NCBI GenBank assembly: GCA_964036045.1
Contig: OZ038380.1
Location: 6,967,913-7,031,912, forward strand
From: Eutreptiella sp. 'Long Island Sound 2002'
Lineage: Eukaryota; Euglenozoa; Euglenophyceae; Eutreptiales; Eutreptiaceae
Length of the DNA: 64,000 bases
Direction of reading: 5' to 3'
Made by a program: the position numbers and the translations under genes. The number at the start of each line of letters is the position of its first letter. The first letter of the stretch is position 1. The notes below the pieces were generated by a model that searched no databases, was not told the DNA's origin, and worked only from the letters and a program-made list of their open reading frames with translations. Positions 1-12,956 of this stretch are shown here, in pieces.

Positions 1-156
1 GGGCACAAACTGTGAGTGCAGCATTGCCGCAAAAAACACATGGTGAGACCCCTGTTTTGTGTGCAATAATGATTTACCACAGTCCAACCATGACTTCTGC
101 ACAAAGGCTGCATGGCCAAGACCGAGCCAGTTTTGGAGCATTGTGACCACACTGTG
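1..156. repeat. Reference satellite unit with its landmarks and variable sites
   Basis: This first unit fixes the numbering used here. Landmarks in unit coordinates: GCCGC at 26-30 followed by an A6 tract at 31-36; CACATG at 37-42; CCAGTTTTG near 51-59; AATAATGATTTACC at 65-77; TGGCCA at 113-118; CCAGTTTTGG at 127-136; a dyad at 139-154. Recurrent variable sites: 1 (G/C), 11 (T/A), 37-42 (CACATG, CATACG or CACGTG), 45 (G/T), 48 (A/G), 53 (A/T), 56 (T/C), 64 (T/C), 88 (C/T), 106-107 (GG/AA), 137 (G/A) and 141-146 (the CATTGTGACC, CACAGTGGCC or CATAGTGGCC classes). Combinations of these sites define the HORs. This copy is a CATTGTG-class unit with T at 53 and ends in the rarer CACACTGTGG form. 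Confidence 0.9.
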
Positions 157-3120
157 GGGCACAAACTGTGAGTGCAGCATTGCCGCAAAAAACACATGCT
201 GAGACCCCAGTTTTGTGTGCAATAATGATTTACCACAGTCCAATCATGACTTCTGCACAAAGGCTGCATGGCCAAGACCGAGCCAGTTTTGGGGCATTGT
301 GACCACAATGTGGGGCACAAACAGTGAGTGCAGCATTGCCGCAAAAAACACATGGTGAGACCCCAGTCTTGTGTGTAACAATGATTTACCACAGTCCAAC
401 CATGACTTCTGCACAAAGGCTGCATGGCCAAGACCGAGCCAGCTTTGGGGCACAGTGGCCACAATGTGGGGCACAAACTGTGAGTGCAGCATTGCCGCAA
501 AAAACACATGGTGAGACCCCAGTTTTGTGTGCAATAATGATTTACCACAGTCCAATCATGACTTCTGCACAAAGGCTGCATGGCCAAAACCGAGCCAGTT
601 TTGGGGCATTGTGACCACAATGTGGGGCACAAACAGTGAGTGCAGCATTGCCGCAAAAAACACACGGTGAGACCCCAGTCTTGTGTGTAATAATGATTTA
701 CCACAGTCCAACCATGACTTCTGCACAAAAGCTGCATGGCCAAGACCGAGCCAGTTTTGGGGCACAGTGGCCACAATGTGGGGCACAAACTGTGAGTGCA
801 GCATTGCCGCAAAAAACACATGGTGAGACCCCAGTTTTGTGTGCAATAATGATTTACCACAGTCCAACGATGACTTCTGCACAAAGGCTGCATGGCCAAG
901 ACCGAGCCAGTTTTGGGGCATTGTGACCACAATGTGGGGCACAAAGTGTGAGTGCAGCATTGCCGCAAAAAACACATGGTGAGACCCCAGTCTTGTGTGT
1001 AACAATGATTTACCACAGTCCAACCATGACTTCTGCACAAAGGCTGCATGGCCAAGACCGAGCCAGTTTTGGGGCACAGTGGCCACAATGTGGGGCACAA
1101 ACTGTGAGTGCAGCATTGCCGCAAAAAACACATGGTGAGACCCCAGTTTTGTGTGCAATAATGATTTACCACAGTCCAACCATGACTTCTGCACAAAGGC
1201 TGCATGGCCAAGACCGAGCCAGCTTTGGGGCACAGTGGCCACAATGTGGGGCACAAACTGTGAGTGCAGCATTGCCGCAAAAAACACATGGTGAGACCCC
1301 AGTCTTGTGTGTAACAATGATTTACCACAGTCCAACCATGACTTCTGCACAAAGGCTGCATGGCCAAGACCGAGCCAGTTTTGGGGCACAGTGGCCACAA
1401 TGTGGGGCACAAACTGTGAGTGCAGCATTGCCGCAAAAAACACATGGTGAGACCCCAGTTTTGTGTGCAATAATGATTTACCACAGTCCAACCATGACTT
1501 CTGCACAAAGGCTGCATGGCCAAGACCGAGCCAGTTTTGGGGCATTGTGACCACAATGTGGGGCACAAACAGTGAGTGCAGCATTGCCGCAAAAAACACA
1601 CGGTGAGACCCCAGTCTTGTGTGTAATAATGATTTACCACAGTCCAACCATGACTTCTGCACAAAAGCTGCATGGCCAAGACCGAGCCAGTTTTGGGGCA
1701 CAGTGGCCACAATGTGGGGCACAAACTGTGAGTGCAGCATTGCCGCAAAAAACATACGGTGAGACCCCAGTTTTGTGTGCAATAATGATTTACCACAGTG
1801 CAACCATGACTTCTGCACAAAGGCTGCATGGCCAAGACCGAGCCAGTTTTGGAGCATTGTGACCACACTGTGGGGCACAAACTGTGAGTGCAGCATTGCC
1901 GCAAAAAACACATGCTGAGACCCCAGTTTTGTGTGCAATAATGATTTACCACAGTCCAATCATGACTTCTGCACAAAGGCTGCATGGCCAAGACCGAGCC
2001 AGTTTTGGGGCATTGTGACCACAATGTGGGGCACAAACTGTGAGTGCAGCATTGCCGCAAAAAACACATTGTGAGACCCCAGTCTTGTGTGTAACAATGA
2101 TTTACCACAGTCCAACCATGACTTCTGCACAAAGGCTGCATGGCCAAGACCGAGCCAGTTTTGGGGCACAGTGGCCACAATGTGGGGCACAAACTGTGAG
2201 TGCAGCATTGCCGCAAAAAACACATGGTGAGACCCCAGTTTTGTGTGCAATAATGATTTACCACAGTGCAACCATGACTTCTGCACAAAGGCTGCATGCC
2301 CGAGACCGAGCCAGTTTTGGAGCATTGTGACCACACTGTGGGGCACAAACTGTGAGTGCAGCATTGCCGCAAAAAACACATGCTGAGACCCCAGTTTTGT
2401 GTGCAATAATGATTTACCACAGTCCAATCATGACTTCTGCACAAAGGCTGCATGGCCAAGACCGAGCCAGTTTTGGGGCATTGTGACCACAATGTGGGGC
2501 ACAAACTGTGAGTGCAGCATTGCCGCAAAAGACACATGGTGAGACCCCAGTCTTGTGTGTAATAATGATTTACCACAGTCAAACCATGACTTCTGCACAA
2601 AAACTGCATGGCTAATACCGAGCCAGTTTTGGGGCACAGTGGCCACAATGTGGGGCACAAACTGTGAGTGCAGCATTGCCGCAAAAAACAGATGCTGAGA
2701 CCCCAGTTTTGTGTGCAATAATGATTTACCACAGTCCAATCATGACTTCTGCACAAAGGCTGTATGGCCAAGACCGAGCCAGTTTTGGGGCATTGTGACC
2801 ACAATGTGGGGCACAAACTGCGAGTGCAGCATTGCCGCAAAAAACACATGGTTAAAACCCGATTTGTGTGTAATAATGATTTACCACAGTCCAACCATGA
2901 CTTCTGCACAAAGGCTGCATGGCCAAGACCGAGCCAGTTTATGGGGCACAGTGGCCACAATGTGGGGCACAAACTGTGAGTGCAGCATTGCCGCAAAAAA
3001 CACATGGTGAGACCCCAGTTTTGTGTGCAATAATGATTTACCACAGTCCAACCATGACTTCTGCACAAAGGCTGCATGCCCAAGACCGAGCCAGTTTTGG
3101 AGCATTGTGACCACACTGTG
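1..3120. repeat. Irregular two- and three-unit repeats (312/468 bp)
   Basis: The first 20 units alternate between the CATTGTGACC class (T) and the CACAGTGGCC class (G). Read in order they are T T G T G T G G G T G T T G T T G T G T. The early part is close to a 312-bp dimer and the later part to a 468-bp T-T-G trimer. The pair of units starting at 1 (CACACTGTGG ending, then ACATGCTGAG with CCAATCATG) recurs at 1,717 and again at 2,185. The variant GTAACAATG occurs near 370, 1,000, 1,312 and 2,092. There is no gene. Confidence 0.75.
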
Positions 3121-3129
3121 GGGCCAAAA

Positions 3130-4380
3130 TTTTGAGTGCAGCATTGCCGCAAAAAACACATGGTGAGACCCCAGTTTTGTGTGCAATAATGATTTGCCAC
3201 AGTCCAACCATGACTGCTGCACAAAAACTGCATGGCCAAGACCGAGCCAGTTTTGGGGCACAGTGGCCACAATGTGGGGCACAAACAGTGAGTGCAGCAT
3301 TGCCGCAAAAAACACATGGTTAGACCCCAGTTTTGTGTGTAATAATGATTTACCACAGTCCAACCATGACGTCTGCACAAAGGCTGCATGGCCAAGACCG
3401 AGCCAGTTTCGGGGCACAGTGGCCACAATGTGGGGCACAAACTGTGAGTGCAGCATTGCCGCAAAAAAGACATGGTGAGACCCCAGTTTGGTGTGTAGTA
3501 ATGATTTACCACAGTCCAACCATGAAATCTGCACAAAGGCTGCATGGCCAAGACCGAGCCAGTTTTGGAGCATTGTGACCACAATGAGGGGCACAAACTG
3601 TGAGTGCAGCATTGCCGCAAAAAACACATGGTGAGACCCCAGTCTTGTGTGTAATAATGATTTACCACAGTCCAACCATGACTTCTGCACAAGAACTGCA
3701 TGGCTAAGACCGAGCCAGTTTTGGGGCACAGTGGCCACAATGTGGGGCACAAACTGTGAGTGCAGCATTGCCGCAAAAAACAGATGCTGAGACCCCAGTT
3801 TTGTGTGCAATAATGATTTACCACAGTCCAATCATGACTTCTGCACAAAGGCTGCATGGCCAAGACCGAGCCAGTTTTGGGGCATTGTGACCACAATGTG
3901 GGGCACAAACTGTGAGTGCAGCATTGCCGCAAAAATCACATGGTGAGACCCCAGTCTTGTGTGTAATAATGATTTACCACAGTCCAACCATGACTGCTGC
4001 ACAAAAACTGCATGGCCAAGACCGAGCCAGTTTTGGGGCACAGTGGCCACAATGTGGGGCACAAACAGTGAGTGCAGCAATGCCGCAAAAAACACATGGT
4101 TAGACCCCAGTTTTGTGTGTAATAATGATTTACCACAGTCCAACCATGACTTGTGCACAAAGGCTGCATGGCCAAGACCGAGCCAGTTTCGGGGCACAGT
4201 GGCCACAATGTGGGGCACAAACTGTGAGTGCAGCATTGCCTCAAAAAAGACATGGTGAGACCCCAGTTTGGTGTGTAGTAATGATTTACCACAGTCCAAC
4301 CATGACTTCTGCACAAAGGCTGCATGGCCAAGACCGAGCCAGTTTTGGAGCATTGTGACCACAATGAGGGGCACAAACTG
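3130..4380. repeat. Three-unit module duplicated at 780-bp spacing
   Basis: Units at about 3,130-3,600 recur at 3,910-4,380, five units (780 bp) downstream. Shared rare variants are CATGACTGCTGC, ACAAACAGTG followed by TGGTTAG, CAGTTTCGGGG, AAAAAAGACATGG and CAGTTTGGTGTGTAGTAATG. The two copies differ by scattered substitutions, so the duplication is not the most recent one here. A third relative lies near 47.6-48.1 kb. Confidence 0.75.
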
Positions 4381-4403
4381 TGAGTGCAGCATTGCCGCAA
4401 AAA

Positions 4404-7400
4404 TCACATGGTTAGACCCCAGTTTTGTGTGCAATAATGATTTACCACAGTCCAACCATGACTTCTGCACAAAGGCTGCATGGCCAAGACCGAGCCAGTT
4501 TTGGAGCATTGAGACCACAATGAGGGGCACAAACTGTGAGTGCAGCATTGCCGCAAAAAACACATGCTGAGACCCCAGTTTTGTGTGCAATAATGATTTA
4601 CCACAGTCCAACCATGAATTCTGCACAAAGGCTGCATGGCCAAGACCGAGCCGGTTTTGGGGCACAGTGGCCACAATGTGGGGCACAAACAGTGAGTGCA
4701 GCATTGCCGCAAAAAACACCTGCTGAGACCCCAGTTTTGTGTGTAATAATGATTTACCACAGTCCAACCATGAATTCTGCACAAAGGCTGCATGGCCAAG
4801 ACCGAGCCAGATTTGGAGCATTGTGACCACAATGTGGGGCACAAACTGTGAGTGCAGCATTGCCGCAAAAAACACATGGTGAGGCCGCAGTTTTGTGTGT
4901 AATAATGATTTACCACAGTCCAACCATGACTTCTGCACAAAGGCTGCATGGCCAAGACCGAGCCAGTTTTGGAGCACAGTGGCCACAATGTGGGGCACAA
5001 ACTGTGAGTGCAGCATTGCCGCAAAGAACACATGGTGAGACCCCAGTTTTGTGTGCAATAACGATTTACCACAGTCCAACCATGACTTCTGCACAAAGGC
5101 TGCATGGCCAAGACCGAGCCAGTTTTGGAGCATTGTGACCGGATTGAGGGGCACAAACTGTGAGTGCAGCATTGCCGCAAAAAACACATGGTTAGACCCC
5201 AGTTTTGTGTGTAATAATGATTTACCACAGTCCAACCATGACTTACGCACAAAGGCTGCATGGCCAAGACCGAGCCAGTTTTGGAGCATTGTGACCACAA
5301 TGTGGGGCACAAACAGTGAGTGCAGCATTGCCGCAAAAAACACATGGTGAGACCCCATACTTGTGTGTAATAATGATTTACCACAGTCCAATCATGACTT
5401 CTGCACAAAGGCTGCATGGCCAAGACCGAGCCAGTTTTGGGGCACAGTGGCCACAATGTGGGGCACAAAGTGTGAGTGCAGCATTGCCGCAAAAAACATA
5501 CGGTGAGGCCCCAGTTTTGTGTGTAATAATGATTTACCACAGTCGAATCATGACTTCTGCACAAAGGCTGCATGGCCAAGACCAAGTCAGTTTTGGGGCA
5601 CAGTGGCCACAATGTGGGGCACAAACTGTGAGTGCAGCATTGCCGCAAAAAACACATGGTGAGACCCCTGTTTTGTGTGCAATAATGATTTACCACAGTC
5701 CAACCATGACTTCTGCACAAAGGCTGCATGGCCAAGACCCAGTCAGTTTTGGGGCACAGTGGCCACAATGTGGGGCACAAACAGTGAGTGCAGCATTGCC
5801 GCAAAAAACACACTGTGAGACCCCTGTTTTGTGTGCAATAATGATTTACCACAGTCCAACCATGACTGCTGCACAAAGGCTGCATGGCCAAGACCGAGCC
5901 AGTTTTGGGGCACAAAGGCCACAATGTGGGGCACAAACTGTGAGTGCAGCATTGCCGCAAAAAACACACTTTGAGACCCCTGTTTTGTGTGCAATAATGA
6001 TTTACGACAGTCCAATCATGACTTCTGCACAAAGGCTGCATGGCCAAGACCGAGCCAGTTTTGGAGCATTGTGACCACAATGTAGGGCACAAACAGTGAG
6101 TGCAGCATTGCCGCAAAAAACACATGGTGAGACCCCTGTTTTGTGTGCAATAATGATTTACCACAGTCCAACCATGACTTCTGCACAAAGGCTGCATGGC
6201 CAAGACCGAGCCAGTTTTGGAGCATTGTGACCACACTGTGGGGCACAAACTGTGAGTGCAGCATTGCCGCAAATAACACATGCTGAGACCCCAGTTTTGT
6301 GTGCAATAATGATTTACCACAGTCCAATCATGACTTCTGCAGAAGGGCTGCATGGCCAAGACAGAGCCAGTTTTGGGGCATTGTGACCACAATGTGGGGC
6401 ACAAACAGTGAGTGCAGCATTGCCGCAAAAATCACATGGTGAGGCCCCAGTTTTGTGTGCAATAATGATTTACCACAGTCCAACCATGACTTATGCACAA
6501 AGGCTGCATGGCCAAGACCGAGCCAGTTTTGGGGCACAGTGGCCACAATGTGGGGCACAAACAGTGAGTGCAGCATTGCCGCAAAAAACACATGGTGAGA
6601 CCCCAGTTTTGTGTGTAATAATGATTTACCACAGTCCAACCATGACTTCTGCACAAAGGCTGCATGGCCAAGACCGAGCCAGTTTTGGGGCACAGTGGCC
6701 ACAATGTGGGGCACAAACTGTGAGTGCAGCATTGCCGCAAAAAACACATGGTGAGACCCCTGTTTTGTGTGCAATAATGATTTACCACAGTGCAACCATG
6801 ACTTCTGCACAAAGACTGCATGGCCAAGACCGAGCCAGTTTTGGAGCATTGTGACCACAATGTGCGGCACAAACTGTGAGTGCAGCATTGCCGCAAAAAA
6901 CACATGGTGAGACCCCTGTTTTGTGTGCAATAATGATTTACCACAGTCCAACCATGACTTCTGCACAAAGGCTGCATGGCCAAGACCGAGCCAGTTTTGG
7001 AGCATTGTGACCACACTGTGGGGCACAAACTGTGAGTGCAGCATTGCCGCAAAAAACACATGCTGAGACCCCAGTTTTGTGTGCAATAATGATTTACCAC
7101 AGTCCAATCATGACTTCTGCACAAAGGCTGCATGGCCAAGACCGAGCCAGTTTTGGGGCATTGTGACCACAATGTGGGGCACAAACAGTGAGTGCAGCAT
7201 TGCCGCAAAAAACACATGGTGAGACCCCATACTTGTGTGTAATAATGATTTACCACAGTCCAATCATGACTTCTGCACAAAGGCTGCATGGCCAAGACCG
7301 AGCCAGTTTTGGGGCACAGTGGCCACAATGTGGGGCACAAAGTGTGAGTGCAGCATTGCCGCAAAAAACATACGGTGAGGCCCCAGTTTTGTGTGTAATA

Positions 7401-8459
7401 ATGATTTACCACACTCGAATCATGACTTCTGCACAAAGGCTGCATGGCCAAGACCAAGTGAGTTTTGGGGCACAGTGGCCACAATGTGGGGCACAAACTG
7501 TGAGTGCAGCATTGCCGCAAAAAACACATGGTGAGACCCCTGTTTTGTGTGCAATAATGATTTACCACAGTCCAACCATGACTTCTGCACAAAGGCTGCA
7601 TGGCCAAGACCCAGTCAGTTTTGGGGCACAGTGGCCACAATGTGGGGCACAAAGTGTGAGTGCAGCATTGCCGCAAAAAACATACGGTGAGGCCCCAGTT
7701 TTGTGTGTAATAATGATTTACCACAGTCGAATCATGACTTCTGCACAAAGGCTGCATGGCCAAGACCAAGTCAGTTTTGGGGCACAGTGGCCACAATGTG
7801 GGGCACAAACTGTGAGTACAGCATTGCCGCAAAAAACACATGGTGAGACCCCTGTTTTGTGTGCAATAATGATTTACCACAGTCCAACCATGACTGCTGC
7901 ACAAAGGCTGCATGGCCAAGACCGAGCCAGTTTTGGGGCACAAAGGCCACAATGTGGGGCACAAACTGTGAGTGCAGCATTGCCGCAAAAAACACACTTT
8001 GAGACCACTGTTTTGTGTGCAATAATGATTTACGACAGTCCAATCATGACTTCTGCACAAAGGCTGCATGGCCAAGACCGAGCCAGTTTTGGAGCATTGT
8101 GACCACAATGTGGGGCACAAACAGTGAGTGCAGCATTGCCGCAAAAAACACATGGTGAGACCCCTGTTTTGTGTGCAATAATGATTTACCACAGTCCAAC
8201 CATGACTTCTGCACAAAGGCTGCATGGCCAAGACCGAGCCAGTTTTGGAGCATTGTGACCACACTGTGGGGCACAAACAGTGAGTGCAGCATTGCCGCAA
8301 AAAACACATGCTGAGACCCCAGTTTTGTGTGCAATAATGATTTACCACAGTCCAATCATGACTTCTGCAGAAGGGCTGCATGGCCAAGACAGAGCCAGTT
8401 TTGGGGCATTGTGACCACAATGTGGGGCACAAACAGTGAGTGCAGCATTGCCGCAAAAA
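4404..8459. repeat. 13-unit HOR (2,028 bp), two diverged copies
   Basis: The marker AAAAATCACATGG recurs at about 4,404, 6,432 and 8,460, exactly 2,028 bp (13 x 156) apart. Other pairs at the same spacing are ACACTTTGAGACC (near 5,967 and 7,995), TTTACGACAGTC (near 6,001 and 8,030) and CACACTGTGG (6,232 and 8,260). The copies are not identical. The stretch starting at 5,316 corresponds to 7,188 at only 12 units' distance, so the second copy holds one extra unit here, a repeat of the TACGGTGAGG / CAGTCGAATC unit, with a compensating loss elsewhere. The variants GACCCAGTCAG and GACCAAGTCAG link this block to the 13-unit HOR at 49-53 kb. Confidence 0.85.
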
Positions 8460-11113
8460 TCACATGGTGAGTCCCCAGTCTTGTGTGTAATAATGATTTA
8501 CCACAGTCCAACCATGACTTCTGCACAAAAACTGCTTGGCCAAGACCGAGCCAGTTTTGGGGCATAGTGGCCACAACGTGGGGCACAAACAGTGAGTGCA
8601 GCATTGCCGCAAAAAACACATGGTTAGACCCCAGTCTTGTATGTAATAATGATTTACCACAGTCCAACCATGACTTGTGCACAAAGGCTGCATGGCCAAG
8701 ACCGAGCCAGTTTTGGGGCACAGTGGCCACAATGTGGGGCACAAACTGTGAGTGCAGCATTGCCGCAAAAAACACATGGTGAGACCCCAGTTTTGTGTGT
8801 AGTAATGATTTACCACAGTCCAACCATGACTTCTGCACAAAGGCTGCATGGCCAAGACCGAGCCAGTTTTGGGGCACAGTGGCCACAATGTGGGGCACAA
8901 ACTGTGAGTGCAGCATTGCCGCAAAAAACACATGGTGAGACCCCAGTTTTGTGTGTAATAATGATTTACCACAGTCCAATCATGACTTCTGCACAAAAAC
9001 TGCATGGCCAAGACCGAGCCAGCTTTGGAGTATTGTGACCACAATGTGGGGCACAAACTGTGAGTGCAGCATTGCCGCAAAAAACACATGGTGAGGCCCC
9101 AGTTTTGTGTGTAATAATGATTTACCACAGTCCAACCATGACTTCTGCACAAAGGCTGCATGGCCAAGACCGAGCCAGCTTTGGGGCACAGTGGCCACAA
9201 TGTGGGGCACAAACAGTGAGTGCAGCATTGCCGCGAAAAACACATGGTGAGACCCCAGGTTGGGGTGTAATAATGATTTACCACAGTCCAATCATGACTT
9301 CTGCACAAAAACTGCATGGCCAAGACCGAGCCAGCTTTGGAGTATTGTGACCACAATTTGGGGCACAAACTGTGAGTGCAGCATTGCCGCAAAAAACACA
9401 CGGTGAGACCCCAGTTTTGTGTGCAATAATGATTTACCACAGTCCAACCATGACTTCTGCACAAAGGCTGCATGGCCAAGACCGAGCCAGTTTTGGAGCA
9501 TTGTGACCACAATGAGGGGCACAAACTGTGAGTGCAGCATTGCCGCAAAAAACACATGGTTAGACCCCAGTTTTGTGTGTAATAATGATTTACCACAGTC
9601 CAACCATGACTTCTGCACAAAGGCTGCATGGCCAAGACCGAGCCAGTTTTGGGGCACAGTGGCCAAAATGTGGGGCACGAACTGTGAGTGCAGCATTGCC
9701 GCCGAAAACACACGGTGAGACCCCAGTTTTGTGTGTAATAATGCTTTACCACAGTCCAACCATGACTTCTGCAAAACAAACTTGTATGGCCAAGACCGAG
9801 CCAATTTTGGAGCATTGTGACCACAATGTGGGGCACAAACAGTGAGTGCAGCATTGCCGCAAAAAACACATGGTGAGACCCCAGTTTTGTGTGCAATAAT
9901 AATTTACCACAGTCCAACCATGACTTCTGCACAAAGGCTGCATGGCCAAGACCGAGCCAGTTTTGGAGCATTGTGACCACAATGACGGGCACAAACTGTG
10001 AGTGCAGCATTGCCGCAAAAAACACATGGTTAGACCCCAGTTTTGTGTGTAATAATGATTTACCACAGTCCAACCATGACTTCTGCACAAAGGCTGCATG
10101 GCCAAGACCGAGCCAGCTTTGGGGCACAGTGGCCACAATGTGGGGCACAAACAGTGAGTGCAGCATTGCCGCAAAAAACACATGGTGAGACCCCAGTTTT
10201 GTGTGTAATAATGATTTACCACAGTCGAACCATGACTTCTGCACAAAAACTGCATGGCCAAGACCGAGCCAGCTTTGGGGCACAGTGGCCACAATGTGGG
10301 GCACAAACTGTGAGTGCAGCATTGCCGCAAAAAACACACGGTGAGACCCCAGTTTTGTGTGTAATAATGATTTACCACAGTCCAATCATGACTTCTGCAC
10401 AAAAACTGTATGGCCAAGACCGAGCCAATTTTGGAGCATTGTGACCACAATGTGCGGCACAAACTGTGAGTGCAGCATTGCCGCAAAAAACACATGGTGA
10501 GGCCCCAGTTTTGTGTGTAATAATGATTTACCACAGTCCAACCATGACTTCTGCACAAAAACTGCTTGGCCAAGACCGAGCCAGCTTTGGGGCACAGTGG
10601 CCACAATGTGGGGCACAAACAGTGAGTGCAGCATTGCCGCAAAAAACACATGGTTAGACCCCAGTTTTGTGTGTAATAATGATTTACCACAGTCCAATCA
10701 TGACTTCTGCAGAAAGGCTGCATGGCCAAGACCGAGCCAGTTTTGGAGCATTGTGACCACAATGTGGGGCACAAACAGTGAGTGCAGCATTGCCGCAAAA
10801 AACACATGGTGAGACCCCTGTTTTGTGTGCAATAATGATTTACCACAGTCCAACCATGACTTCTGCACAAAGGCTGCATGGCCAAGACCGAGCCAGTTTT
10901 GGAGCATTGTGACCACAATGACGGGCACAAACTGTGAGTGCAGCATTGCCGCAAAAAACACATGCTGAGACCCCAGTTTTGTGTGCAATAATGATTTACC
11001 ACAGTCCAATCATGACTTCTGCAGAAGGGCTGCATGGCCAAGACAGAGCCAGTTTTGGGGCATTGTGACCACAATGTGGGGCACAAACAGTGAGTGCAGC
11101 ATTGCCGCAAAAA
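8460..11113. repeat. 16-unit HOR, copy 1 (17 units + 2 bp)
   Basis: This is the first copy of the HOR that fills 8.46-20.58 kb, bounded by AAAAATCACATGG markers. It is 2,654 bp long: the 16-unit plan plus one extra unit and a 2-bp insertion at 9,770. Position 9,060 corresponds to 11,714 (17 units + 2 bp away) but 9,573 corresponds to 12,071 (16 units + 2 bp away), which puts the extra unit between 9,060 and 9,573. Signature units carry CAGGTTGGGGTG, AATGCTTTACC with CTTGTATGG, and CTGTATGG with GAGCCAATTTTGG. Confidence 0.85.
9770..9788. other. 2-bp insertion
   Basis: The unit reads CTGCAAAACAAACTTG where sister units at 12,270, 15,393, 17,889 and 20,385 read CTGCACAAAACTTG. Unit phase shifts by +2 here. 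The same form recurs at 12,891. Confidence 0.85.
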
Positions 11114-12890
11114 TCACATGGTGAGTCCCCAGTCTTGCATGTAATAATGATTTACCACAGTCCAACCATGACTTCTGCACAAAAACTGCTTGGCCAAGAC
11201 CGAGCCAGTTTTGGGGCATAGTGGCCACAATGTGGGGCACAAACAGTGAGTGCAGCATTGCCGCAAAAAACACATGGTTAGACCCCAGTTTTGTGTGTAA
11301 TAATGATTTACCACAGTCCAACCATGACTTCTGCACAAAGGCTGCATGGCCAAGACCGAGCCAGTTTTGGGGCACAGTGGCCACAATGTGGGGCACAAAC
11401 TGTGAGTGCAGCATTGCCGCAAAAAACACATGGTGAGACCCCAGTTTTGTGTGTAGTAATGATTTACCACAGTCCAACCATGACTTCTGCACAAAGGCTG
11501 CATGGCCAAGACCGAGCCAGTTTTGGGGCACAGTGGCCACAATGTGGGGCACAAACTGTGAGTGCAGCATTGCCGCAAAAAACACATGGTGAGACCCCAG
11601 GTTGGGGTGTAATAATGATTTACCACAGTCCAATCATGACTTCTGCACAAAAACTGCATGGCCAAGACCGAGCCAGCTTTGGAGTATTGTGACCACAATG
11701 TGGGGCACAAACTGTGAGTGCAGCATTGCCGCAAAAAACACATGGTGAGGCCCCAGTTTTGTGTGTAATAATGATTTACCACAGTCCAACCATGACTTCT
11801 GCACAAAGGCTGCATGGCCAAGACCGAGCCAGCTTTGGGGCACAGTGGCCACAATGTGGGGCACAAACTGTGAGTGCAGCATTGCCGCAAAAAGCACATG
11901 GTGAGACCCCAGTTTTGTGTGCAATAATGATTTACCAGAGTCCAACCATGACTTCTGCACAAAGGCTGCATGGCCAAGACCGAGCCAGTTTTGGAGCATT
12001 GTGACCACAATGAGGGGCACAAACAGTGAGTGCAGCATTGCCGCAAAAAACACATGGTTAGACCCCAGTTTTGTGTGTAATAATGATTTACCACAGTCCA
12101 ACCATGACTTCTGCACAAAGGCTGCATGGCCAAGACCGAGCCAGTGTTGGGGCACAGTGGCCACAATGTGGGGCACGAACTGTGAGTGCAGCATTGCCGC
12201 CAAAAACACACGGTGAGACCCCAGTTTTGTGTGTAATAATGCTTTACCACAGTCCAACCATGACTTCTGCACAAAACTTGTATGGCCAAGACCGAGCCAA
12301 TTTTGGAGCATTGTGACCACAATGTGGGGCACAAACAGTGAGTGCAGCATTGCCGCAAAAAACACATGGTGAGACCCCAGTTTTGTGTGCAATAATGATT
12401 TACCACAGTCCAACCATGACTTCTGCACAAAGGCTGCATGGCCAAGACCGAGCCAGTTTTGGAGCATTGTGACCACAATGACGGGCACAAACTGTGAGTG
12501 CAGCATTGCCGCAAAAAACACATGGTTAGACCCCAGTTTTGTGTGTAATAATGATTTACCACAGTCCAACCATGACTTCTGCACAAAGGCTGCATGGCCA
12601 AGACCGAGCCAGCTTTGGGGCACAGTGGCCACAATGTGGGGCACAAACAGTGAGTGCAGCATTGCCGCAAAAAACACATGGTGAGACCCCTGTTTTGTGT
12701 GTAATAATGATTTACCACAGTCGAACCATGACTTCTGCACAAAATCTGCATGGCCAAGGCCGAGCCAGTTTTGGGGCACAGTGGCCACAATGTGGGGCAC
12801 AAACTGTGAGTGCAGCATTGCCGCAAAAAACACACGGTGAGACCCCAGTTTTGTGTGTAATAATGCTTTACCACAGTCCAACCATGACTT

Positions 12891-12909
12891 CTGCAAAACA
12901 AACTTGTAT
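12891..12909. other. 2-bp insertion, same form as at 9,770
   Basis: CTGCAAAACAAACTTG again. It lies in the extra four-unit module of HOR copy 2, which ties that module to copy 1. Confidence 0.85.
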
Positions 12910-12943
12910 GGCCAAGACCGAGCCAATTTTGGAGCATTGTGAC

Positions 12944-12956
12944 CACAAGATTGGGG
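12944..12956. other. 1-bp insertion
   Basis: CACAAGATTGGGG replaces CACAATGTGGGG. With the +2 change about 50 bp upstream it totals +3, so reading frames are restored by chance. Confidence 0.85.

Noticed and set aside
324-1862. Plus-strand repeated frames beginning MSAALPQK or MCNNDLPQ
   Set aside because: They are 52-residue translations of the same satellite unit, broken by common site variants (CATTGTGA gives TGA, TGGTGA gives TGA).
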